Below are positions 34,860-46,000 of a stretch of 64,000 nucleotides of DNA, one piece after another. Origin of the DNA: Hermetia illucens (Eukaryota > Arthropoda > Insecta > Diptera > Stratiomyidae); contig NC_051850.1 in NCBI RefSeq assembly GCF_905115235.1, forward strand, positions 112,285,982 through 112,349,981, read 5' to 3'. Under the pieces are notes generated by a model. The model worked only from the letters and a program-made list of their open reading frames with translations. It did not search any database and had not been told where the DNA came from. Position 1 is the stretch's first letter. Each line of letters opens with the position of its first letter. Position numbers and translations under genes: made by a program.

Positions 34860-36652
34860 ATCATCATCATCAACGGCGCAACAACCGGTATCCGGTCTAG
34901 GCCTGCCTTAATAAGGAACTCCAGACATCCCGGTTTTGCGCCGAGGTCTACTAATTCGATATCCCTAAAAGCTGTCTGGCGTCCTGACCTACGCCATCGC
35001 TTTATCTTAGGCAGGGTCTGCCTCGTCTTCTTTTTCTTCTTCTAGATATTGCCCTTATAGACTTTCCGGGCTGGATCATCCTCATTCATACGGATTAAGT
35101 GACCGCCCACCGTAACCTATTGAGTCGGATTTTATCTACAACCGGACGGTCATGGTATCGCTCATATATTTCGTCATTGTGTAGGCTACGGAATCGTCCA
35201 TCCTCATGTAGGGGGCCGAAAATTCTTCGGAGGATTCTTCTCTCGAACGTGGCTAAGAGTTCGCAATTTTCCTTGCTAAGAACCCAAGTTTCCTAGGAAT
35301 ACATGAGGATTGGCAAGATCATAGTCTTGTACAGTGAGAGCTTTGACCCTAAGGTGAGACGTTTCGAGCGGAACAGTTTTTGTAAGCTGAAATAGGCTCT
35401 ATTGGGTGCCAACAACCGTGCGCAAATTTCATCATCGTAGCTGTTATCGGTTGTGATTTTCGATCCTAGATAGGAGAAATTATCAACGGTCTCAAAGTTG
35501 TATTCTCCTATCCTTATTCTTCTTCGTTTTTGACCAGTGCGGTTTGATGTTGTTGGTTGATTCGTCTTCGGTGCTGACGTTGCCACCATATATTTTGTCT
35601 TGCCTTCATTGATGTGCATCCCAAGATCTCGCGCCGCCTGCTCGATCTGGATGAAGGCAGTTTGTACGTCTCGTGTGGTTCTTCCCATGATGTCGATATC
35701 GTCAGCATAGGCCAGTAGTTCGGTGGATTTAAAGAGGATCGTATATCTTGCATTTACATCAGCATCACGGTTCACTTTCTCGAGGGCCAGGATAAAGAGG
35801 ACGCATGATAGGGCATCCCCCTGTCGTAGACCGTTGTTGATGTTGAATGGTCTTGAGCGTGATCCTGCTGCTTTTATCTGGCCTCGCACATTGGTCAGGG
35901 TCAGCCTAGTCAGTCTTATTAGTTTCGTCCGGATACCGAATTCTCTCATGGCCTTGTACAGTTTTGCCCTGGCTATGCGATTATAGGCGGCTTTAAAGTC
36001 GATGAATAGATGGTGCAGCTGTTCTACATATTCCAACAGTTTTTCCATCGCTTGCCGCAGATAGAAAATCTGAATTGTTGCTGATTTGCCTGGAGTGAAG
36101 CCTCTTTGGTATGGGCCAATGATGTTCTGGGCGTATGGGGCTATCCGGCCTAGCAAGATATTGGAGAATATCTGATAGATGGTCCTCAGCAACGTGATAC
36201 CTCTATAATTGCTGCACTGTGTGATATCTCCCTTTTTATGTATGAGACAGATAATGCCTCGTTGCCAATCGTCAGGCATTGATTCGCTGTCCCATACCTT
36301 GAGCACAAGTTGATGAACCACTTGGTGTAACTGGTCGCCTCCATATTTAACCAATTCGGCTGTAATTCCATTGGCTCCTGGCGACTTATGATTTTTTAGC
36401 CGATGAATTGCACGGACTGTTTGTCCTAAACCTGGTGGTGGCAGTATTTGTCCGTCGTCTTCAGTTGGCAGGAAATCCACCTCGCCGATGTTCTGGTTGT
36501 TCAGTAACTCATCAAAGTACTCAACCCATCGTTCTAATATGCCCATTCTGTCGGAAATCAGATTTCCCTCTTTGTCTCGGCAGGATGAGCATCGATGTGT
36601 GTAAGGCTTCATCCTGCTTCCGCGACTGGTGCGGTTGCTCCCTGTACTTATT
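34860..36652 (-). mobile_element. 5'-truncated LINE with a long intact RT frame
   Basis: Read on the - strand, a 440-codon open frame (36612-35293) covers the reverse transcriptase: WVEYFDELL, LKNHKSPGANGITAELVK, DITQCSNYRGITLL, LFIDFKAAYNRI, NNGLRQGDALSCVLF, LLAYADDIDIMGRT (catalytic Asps) and FSYLGSKI. A stop replaces one codon after ILPILMYS, and the frame continues ETWVLSKENCELLATFERR to about 35115, then shifts. The 3' end has a (GAT)n tail at 34860-34871. An 8-bp TATTATTC at 34852-34859 and 36653-36660 may be the target duplication. The clade (RTE-like or related) is not assigned. Few breaks suggest a fairly recent insertion. Confidence 0.9.
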
Positions 36653-36719
36653 TATTATTCCTGACCCAAATTACTTACTTTATGAACTGTAATATTTACA
36701 ACTTTTGTCAGAGACAGCA

Positions 36720-36896
36720 TCAAATACGCTGAAACAGTTCTTTGTCCTGCTCCTGGTAGAAATGGTGCATTATCCATTCTCTTTTGCTATACTGACGAGC
36801 CATTTCGTTTCCTGAAGCGGTACGATGCAGTCCGCGAAAAAGCAAAGCTAGTGAAACTTCAAACCGCAATTCGGACGCCTTCGGCCGAGTTGTCAT
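36720..36896 (-). CDS. Short ORF divergent from Gen, 58 aa, possible host gene start
   Basis: The frame starts at an ATG on the - strand (36896) and encodes MTTRPKASELRFEV ... QDKELFQRI. It lies 166 bases from the Gen start, in opposite orientation. Its stop TGA overlaps a second ATG as TGATG; that second frame (MLSLTKVVNITVHK) stays open until a perfect donor, AAA then GTAAGT, at about 36676. A LINE fills the sequence just downstream (36652-34860), and beyond it an acceptor (AAATGTTTCAG) occurs at about 34780. This looks like the 5' exon of a divergently transcribed gene, perhaps with two short frames, but no family is recognised. Confidence 0.3.
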   Translation of the reverse strand: MTTRPKASELRFEVSLALLFRGLHRTASGNEMARQYSKREWIMHHFYQEQDKELFQRI

Positions 36897-37062
36897 TCGC
36901 GCAGTATTGGTGTCAATATTCACTAAGTCGCCACAACAGATGGCGGAATATATGTTAAGAGGAGTTAGTTAACCGCCAAATACTTGAAATGTTGACGTTC
37001 AGTTCGTACAAAATAATTCACCATCAAATGGGTAAAGGTCGCTATAAAAGTGAGGAACAGTA
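36897..37062. promoter_or_regulatory. Intergenic strip upstream of Gen, candidate bidirectional promoter, with uORF
   Basis: Only 166 bases separate the divergent ORF from the Gen ATG, and the strip carries no repeats. A 12-codon upstream ORF (37028-37063, MGKGRYKSEEQ plus stop) reads toward Gen and its TAA shares its last A with the Gen ATG (TAATG, 37061-37065). Confidence 0.4.
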
Positions 37063-40000
37063 ATGGGAATAAAGGATTTGTGGACAATCATCACGCCCTA
37101 TTGTGAAAGAAAACCTCTGTATGAATTGGAGGGAAAGGTAGTGGCTATCGATCTCGCCGGCTGGGTGTGCGAGAGTTTGAACGTAGTTGACTACTTCGTC
37201 CATCCAAAACAATATTTGAAGTAAGACATACTGTACACTCTTATAATTCATTTATATAATCATCGCGTGTATCTAGGAATCTGTTTTTTCGTACTTGCTA
37301 TCTCCTACTTGCCGGGGTCACTCCAGTCTTTGTCTTGGAAGGAAGAGCTCCAGATCTGAAGCAGGACACTATCACCAAGCGGAATGCAATTCAATTTCGA
37401 GGAAACAAACCTCGTGATGAATCCAGCCAAAAGTATGGAAAGTGTTTTAATTTATTTACCTTTTGTCTCATTGGTAACTTGTAGTTCGCAGCCTCCCAAC
37501 CCAGGTGCTAAGAGTAAAAAAGGTCGGTCGCGGTTCAATAGCGTTCTGAAAGAATGTGAAAGTCTACTACAAACTATGGGGCTGCAGTGCGTTCAGGCAC
37601 CAGGTGAAGCAGAGGCTTACTGTGCACATCTTAATATGAATGGGGTAACGAGTAGCCTTAATGTGCAATAAAAAAATGTTCACTGGGTTATTTTCAGTTA
37701 GTTTACGGAATTATAAGCCAGGATTCCGATTGCTTCGCTTATGGCGCTATTAGGGTCTTCCGTAACTTTTCTGTCTCTACGCAAGGAAATTCGGCTGCGG
37801 CAGGAGGTGCAGTAGATATTTATGATATGAAAAAAATTCAAAAAGCTATGGGTGAGTAATGAATGATTATGATTTAAGGGGTTAGCCTACTGTTGTAGAA
37901 TATTTTTTTCGATTTCTCGATTTTTTACTTTTTACATATTTCGATAGAGTAATAACTCAGTGTATATGTAAATTCGTCCTGAGTCCACAGCATTCAAGCC
38001 GCTTCAATTCTATTATACCTTTTGGAGTGTAAGGGGCTTTGAGGCACGCAAACATCTGTTTTACGTATTATATACTTTGTATAAGCATCTTGTGTTGGTA
38101 TGTATGCGAATAATATACCGGCGGTCTTAATGGTCATGTGGGTGAAAAGACAGACGGTAACAGGTGACATGGGGGAAGGGGTTCGGAGCGCGCAATGAGG
38201 GTGGGGATTTTGCGGACACCCATGACCTGTATTTATGAATACATGGTTCATCAAATGATTGTCTCATTTTCCTACATTTTATAGTGGGACGCAAATCGAC
38301 TATATTCTCATAAGACGCCAACACTTTACCACTGTCACTGATTGCAAAGTCGTTCCCTATGAGACCATCGCACCTCAACATCGGCTGTTGATTGCTGTCC
38401 TACGAATTAAGCCACCGATAAAACAGCGTGAAGAACGCACTGGCCAGCGGCGCATTAAATGGTGGCGATTTGGTGGGAAGAAAGAAGAAACGATCTCACT
38501 CATACGACTGCCGACTATTACAAATGTGGAAGAATCATGGAACCAAATGAAAGATACGATCCACAAAGCGGCCTCTGTAACCGTCGGGGTCACCAAGCCG
38601 GGTAAGTGGTACATGAAACGGGATACTTGGCTTTGGGATGATGATATTGAAATGAAGGTCCGTGAAAAGAAACGCCTCCACCACAAATTTCTCGACGATA
38701 AAACGCCGGCTAATTGGCAAATTTATAAGAATGCCAACCGGGAAGCAAAGAAAGTGGTCACTGTCACCCGAGCGAACTATTACAAAAATCTTTACGATAA
38801 ATTTAACACTCGGGATGGCGAGACAGATCTGTACCGACTTGCTAAAAGCCGTAATGAACGTACACAGGATATAGAACACCTCTGTTGGGTGAATGACAAG
38901 AACGGTACTTTGCTTGACATCCGTCGAGCCGCAACGGATAGATGGCGAGTATATTTCGAATTTGCTCATTCTCCACTTCCACAATCTTTGCCGACATTTG
39001 GAGCAGTTTCACCTGTTAGTGCAACTGAAGTCGAGGAAGCAATAAAACGAATGAAATCGGGAAAAGCCACAGGACCTGACTACATTGCATCTGAGCTCTG
39101 GAAAGCGAAGAGCTGGGACCCAACACTGTGGCTCAGTGAATTCTTTAATCGGGTTATTTAGGAAGGAAGAACACCATCTGACTGGCAAGAAAGTACCACT
39201 GTTTAATATGGAAAAAGAAAGGTAGTCCAGCAGAATGTTCAAATTACCGTCCGATCCGATTACTTTTCCATACCATGAATATTTTTGAACGTATTCTTGG
39301 CAACCATATTCGCAAAATTATTGAAATAACCGTAAATCAAGCCGGATTTGTCAAATACTGCGGAACTACTGATGCAATACATAGAGAAACACCGTGAGAA
39401 GCATTGCCCTCTTTATATTGCATTTCTGGATCTAGAGAAAGAGTTTGACCGTGTGCCACACGAACTCATCTGGTATGCTTTACGACAACACTTAGTACCA
39501 GAAGAACTCGTGCGCTGGTTTCAATTGTTCTACCACGATCGGAGAAGTAAAGTTCGAAGTATGGCGGGTGTATCAAAACTGCTTCGTGTCTCTGTTGGTG
39601 TTCATCAAGGAAGCGCCCTCTCACCACTCCTCTTTGTTCTTGTTATGGACACCGTCACACGGGATATCCAACGTCCTGCGCCCTACACACTGCTTTATGC
39701 AGATGATGTTTTCCTAGCATCTGATAGCAAAAATGATCTCGAGCAACTTGTCCAAAAATGGAATGATCGCTTCATGCAACACGGTCTCAGATTGAATTTG
39801 AGTAAAACTGTATTTTTGACGACCGATCCCCATGAAACAGGCACAATCACTGTCAGCCGCAGAACTGAGCGATTTAAATACCTGGGGTCAACGCTATTAG
39901 CCAACAGAGAACTGCGTTATGAAATTGCTTCACGCATTAACGTAACCTGGATGAAGTGGCGTTCCACAACTGGTGTTCTTTGTGATCGACGTATCAGCGG

Positions 40001-43000
40001 ACATCTTAAATCTAAAATTTACCGCAATGTCGTCCGTCCTGTCGCTTTCTATGGTTCTGAGTGTTGGCCAACTATAAAAGACAATGAACGACGTCTTGCG
40101 GTAATGGAGACGAATATGTTACGTTTGACTAGTGGCGTGACACGTTTTGATCACATCCGAAATGAGGGTATTGTTATGGGGTTGCACCGATCGTGGAGCA
40201 GTTGCGACAGAGGCGTCTTCGATGGTATGGTCATGTTATTCGTGCTAACGAGAATTCACTTGCCAAGATTGGTTTGAACATCGAAGTAGATGGCAAACGA
40301 CCAAAAGGCAGGCCAAAACAACGGTGGCTTGATACGCTGGATGGGGATTTAAAAGCCTCAATATTGCACCCAGATCAGGCATTCGATATAGTCAAATGGC
40401 GAAACCCATCATGACGATTCGACCCCGCTTGTGAACGGGAAAACGGCTGAAGAAAAAGAAGAATATGTGCTAAAGAATGTACATATATAGAATTCAGCAT
40501 GAACATTGCAAAAAGTATCCGAAATATTCACCTCTTGTAAAGTTGTGACTAGTGCTCGTAAACTTTAAACGAATTTTTTAAACACCATGTAAAAATTTTA
40601 AAAAATATTAGATCGATTTTCCTCAAACTTGACACACATATTAACTATTTCGCTATTGCACTGACCACATTTTAAAGCAAATAATTAATTTTGGCCAATT
40701 CTTCAATCCTTTTTAAGGTTTTGTGTAAAACAAAACCTTATTAAAATCGGTTTAATGTCTGTCTGTCTGCCTGTTTGTCCTTCTGTCTGTCCGTCACACG
40801 CATTTTTCTCGGACACAGTAGCAGAGATTGACACCAAATTTGGTGGAAAGGTTGAAACCCTCACGCATACATTCTTTTACGTTGAATTTAAGGGGAGGTC
40901 CCCATACATGTAAAAGGAGGGTTTAATTTCTTTTTCACCAAATATAGTCATGTGGGGTATCAAATGAAAGATATCGGTTAGTTCTTTCCAAAGCTTAGTT
41001 TTGACATTTGTTGGAAAGGCGGGAAGTTCGAGGGGCTCAGAAACTGCTAAACCGAAAAATCTGAACAAAATCAAGAGGCTGCCACTAAATGGTGGCTAGG
41101 CTCCCAAATACCTTCCATACCGATATTCCTTCAAATAAAGTTAACAATAGTATATTACTTTAATTTTCATTAATTGGCCGCAAAACCCCCCTTAAATTCA
41201 TCCTAGCAACACGAAATTTTGCAGTAATATAGGCTATAATATAGAGTTTGATCCTACTGGTGGATGATCCTATCCTGGAAATCGCACTATTAATAACAAA
41301 GTTATAATAGGTCAAAGTTGTCATTTCTATCGAAATTCAAGATTTTAAATGTCAATATCACCCGAAAGTGTATATTCTCACATAATATATGCATATATTA
41401 CGTGTTACATACTAATGGGACAAATTCACACTCAAATGTCTTTATGAAAGAAATACACAAAACCTTTTATACCTGAAGTGTGCAGCTTCCGGTTTCCCGA
41501 TTTGTTAAGGTTTGCCACGAAATTTTCTGAGAACATGCAGTCTGTACACTCCTTTACACGCAGCAAGTGGCGCCAATTTGTGTTGAGTTTAAAAGGAGGC
41601 TCCCCATACATGCGAAAGGGGGTGTACTTTTTTCACAGAATATTGCCATGTGGAGTATTAAATAAATTACAATGAACCGATTACTACTTTCCGAAACTGA
41701 TCTAAAAATGTGTGCCCCAAAAAATGAAGCAAGTGTCGTATCCAACCAAAAAATCGGAAAAAAATCATAGTGATGCATCCAATCAAAATATAGGCCTCAA
41801 AATACACCCTGTTTCGATATGTTCACAAATAAAGTTAATAATAGTGCATTACCATATTTTGGAAATTTACCGAAAAACCCTTCTAAAGTTCATCCTATAA
41901 GTCTTCAGTCTAGATCTCGCCGCAGAGGTCTCCAAGCCCTTTAGAGACCCCAGGAGGATCGACTGGAGAAAGTTTGGTCAGGTAATTAAGAACAAACTCT
42001 CCGGTGCGCAAATTGGTAGGATTGGCACGACAGACGAACTGGAGTCAAAGGTCGGGGCTCTGGAGAAGGCTTTTGATACCGCCTTCAAAGTCTCGTGCCC
42101 TGCTAAGTACAGCAAAAAGACCCTGCCACCATGGTGGAACGAAGATCTCTCTAGTCTCAGGAAGTTGACCAGAGAAATCTTCAACATCTGCTACAGGCAA
42201 AAATACTGGCAGCCATACAAGGACTGCCTAAAGAAGTACAAGTCGGCCATCAGGACCGCCAAGAGGCGGTCTTGGCTAGACTATTGTCAGAACATTGAAA
42301 GCACTAGTGAATCTGCGAGGCTCAATAAGATTCTGTCCAAGGAACATAAGAGTCCATCCTTCCTTAAAAAGTCGGAAGTGAAACCTTGGAGCTGCTGGTG
42401 CAAACGCACTTTCCCTCCAGCGAGGAGGACTGTGAGTCAGAACCTTGCTTGGAGGGTTTGCGGCAACCCCAGCTGTGCGAGACTATCAAATCGGTAATTA
42501 CCGGGGATAGGATCGGCTGGGCTATAAACAGCTTCTCCGCATACAAATTTCCAGGCCCAGATGGCATAATGCCAGTCATGCTACTGAAGCAGCAGGAAAG
42601 GGTTGTGCCGTGGCTTGTTGAGATTTACCGGAGTTGCACCACTTTAGGATACGTACCGCAGTCCTGGAGGCGCGCACGGGTGGTTTTCATACCGAAAGCG
42701 GGCAGGCGCGGTCATGAGTCCGCGAAGGACTTTCGGCCAATCAGTCTGACCTCTTTCGTGCTGAAGACTCTAGAACGCGTCCTGGACATTCACTTAAGGA
42801 CGATTATGGAGAGAACGCCTTTCTCTAAGTCCCAGCATGCCTACCTCAAAGGAAAATCCACAGAAACCGCCCTCCACGAGGTAATTGGCACGGTTGAGCG
42901 GTCGCTGCAGTACAAGCAGTACACCCTTGCTGCCTTCTTGGATATAGAAGGAGCCTTCAACAACGTCAGTACCAACGCCATCAAGGAAGCCTTGACCGGT

Positions 43001-46000
43001 ATTGGATTGTGTAATCCTGGATCCTAAGCTAAATTGGAGGTTGAACATAGAACTGAGGGTTAAGAAGGCCTGTATAGCCTTCTATGCCTGTAAGAGAACC
43101 TTTGCCAAGAAATGGGGTCTCCGGCCGAGGATGGTTCTCTGGATGTACACCGCTGTAGTGCGTCCGATCCTGACGTACGGATCTATTGTATGGTGGCGGG
43201 CTTTGAAGAAGAAATACAATAGAACGAAGCTTAATAGGATTCAAAGAACCGCGTGTGCAGGTGCTACGGGGGCTCTGCAGTCTTGCCCGGCAGATGCTTT
43301 CAATGTACTCCTGCATCTCCTCCCCCTTGACCACATCAAATATGTTGCAGCGTGCAGTGCCGTCAGACTACGTGAGTCCGGATGCTGGGCAGCGAAGTCC
43401 TACGGCCACAGCAACATTCTAGATGAAATACCTCGAGAAATCTGGGCATCCCCCACGGACTATGTCACACGCAAGCTGAACTTCACGAGAAACTTTGCTG
43501 TGGACCTTCCAACCAGGGCAAAATGGAAGACCGGCGGCGTGTTGCAAGACTACGACACGGTATTCTTTACGGACGGATCAAAGATGGCCTATGGAGTCGG
43601 CGCGGGGGTTTTCTCGAATACACACGGTGTATCCAAGTCGTATGGTCTCCCAGGTTTCACCAGTGTATTCTAGGCGGAAGTACTGGCGATATTGGAAGTC
43701 TGTCGATGGCTGAAGCGTGATTCGAGCACCAAGCGTAACATAGCCATTCTGACCGACAGCCAAGCGGCCATCAAGGCCTTGTACTCAACGACGACATCTT
43801 CCCGGTTGGTGGGGCAGTGCAGAGACACGCTCAACCACCTGGGCGGCACGCTCAAGATCACTCTCCTCTGGGTTCCCGGGCATAGGAACATAGAAGGGAA
43901 TGAGCGGGCTGACGGATTGGCCAGGCAAGGCTCTGCTCTTGGCAGTCCCTCGGGGAACACAGTCGGTGTTCTGCTGGCGGCTGTCGGGGGCCGAGTCTAC
44001 TCGCACTACCTAGCAGCCGCGGGCCTGAGATGGCGAAGGCTTACAAGCTGTGCCAAATCAAGGAGAATTTGGCCCGCTTATAACATAGCCCGATCACGAG
44101 AGCTCCTGTGCCAGACGCGTCCAAATGCATTCAAGATTACGGCGGTCTGCACGGGGCACTGGGCCATAGCGGACCATGCCGCTAGGCTCGGCTTACCCTA
44201 CAACTCGCATTGCCGAAGCTGCGGAGAAGGAAGGGAAACCCTCATGCACTTTCTCTGCGATTGCCCGGCTCTGGCTCGAGTCAGGCTGCGGACACTGGGT
44301 AAACCATTCTTTGGGGACCTCAGTGAGATTTCTAGTTACAGGGTCGGAGAGCTGCTTTCCTTCGTGAATGCTACGGGCTGGCTCTGAAGATCCGAGCCAG
44401 CTGGACTCCGCTTCCCTGTTCCTATAACAACAGTCACGGTCTTAGGAGTTTGTGGCATCAAAACGGCGCACCAAAGCGCTAATTGGGCTCCTCGGAGCGG
44501 CCACTGATACCTACCTACCTACCTACCCATCCTATAAGTATAGAAATTGGGACCAGCATAGGTGATAATATAGGACATAATTCTGGGAAGTTATTGAAAG
44601 TGAAAGTATTATCTTTGACGTAAATTTATTTCATTCCAGGACGTGCATGACGTCATCATCACACGTATAAAGTGAAATACGAACGGTGGGTCCATGGAGA
44701 CACTTTCCCGGTTCTTGTTTAGATTTTTTCAGTCATTTGAATATCACTATCAATTTCTGGAGGCAGGCATGTGTACGTGTATATGTATATTCTAATGAAA
44801 TTTGCGGGTAGTGTTCAGTAAGATGGACGTATGTATGTATACTTTCGTACAGAGAGTAAAGTGCAAATGCGTGAGAATGCATTACATCCATTTTGAGCAC
44901 AATATTCATGTCTTTAATATGTATGTATATATGCTTGTTTTGTTTGGTAATCTATGATGGAAATATTTTACAGTCTTAACTATGTACGAATGGAGAAACA
45001 TGCATAGAGAGCTGCTCACACAAGATGAACAAAAAACCTTTACGCCTGAAGTAACGAGTTTCCTGTATTTCGACCTACTTCAATTTAAAAAGGACTAAAA
45101 TAGGCACTCCTATGTTCAGACGTATTCCAAATTCCAGGAAATTTTTATAATCTGAACTAACATATTTTTTCTAATAATATACTTACGGACGGATAGTTCG
45201 GGCAAGATTTTATAACTCATAATTTCGTCTCAAGCAAGACAAAAAATGAATCATCCGGTTCGAAACCGAGTCAAGAACGCAGTGCGTCCTGCACATATGT
45301 TAATGTATTGTGTGTCGTGTTTCTATAGTACTTTTGTGTTTGTGAATCCACGTAACCAAGCAACCAGGCACATACTTTTGTACCAATAGGAAATTGATAA
45401 AGTGACATTGCAATATTACTTGGATCGCTGCTTTCTGCGATTGATTTTAGCACTAAACTGGGAACTCTCTATAATAAAATGCAGCCACAGGCGCTAACAC
45501 CATCATACGAGTGAGAACTAATCCCAAAGAAGATGCGCATAACGCAACTGTGAACTTGACTGAAAAGTCCTGCCTAACGGACGCTATCTTTTTTTGTCCT
45601 ATAGAAATTTAAGACTTGCCTAGGAAGTTTCATCTCCTGTGTATTATATGTTAGTCTTCTTGTCGATAACTTTTTTTTTTTTTATAACAGGTTAAAGAAA
45701 GAGGTCGTTATTCGTGCTTCAGCACTATGAACCTAACCCCTTGATTTTCGAAATACATTACAAGGAAACTAAATAGTTTCTAATTCGAAAAGTTTAATAT
45801 ATATTTTACATTCTTGATCTCATTCACAAATGTCTGCAAGCATTTCGAATCCACTTTCTTCTGGACTCCATCAGTGTTCAACTCACTCTGTTCAGGGAAT
45901 TCATGCTTATGAGAGTAACGTTCGCAATTTCTGACATTTTGATCCATTTGTGCATGTACACTGTTTTTGGGCTTATTTGAGTTAATATTAGATTTATTAT

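Noticed and set aside
37043-37050. TATAAAAG just upstream of Gen as its TATA box
   Set aside because: It lies only 13-20 bases before the ATG, so a start 25-30 bases downstream would fall inside the coding region.
38259-39161. 300-codon open frame as a possible host gene in the Gen intron
   Set aside because: Its content (endonuclease tail plus pre-RT region) continues into the RT of an RTE LINE.
43692-44387. RNase H-like protein of 231 codons as a possible host gene
   Set aside because: It is the C-terminal part of the I/LOA LINE at 41903-44527, in frame after a single stop, and lies within the element's target duplications.
44508-44527. (CCTA)n as an independent microsatellite
   Set aside because: It ends exactly at the target duplication of the LINE and is the element's 3' tail.
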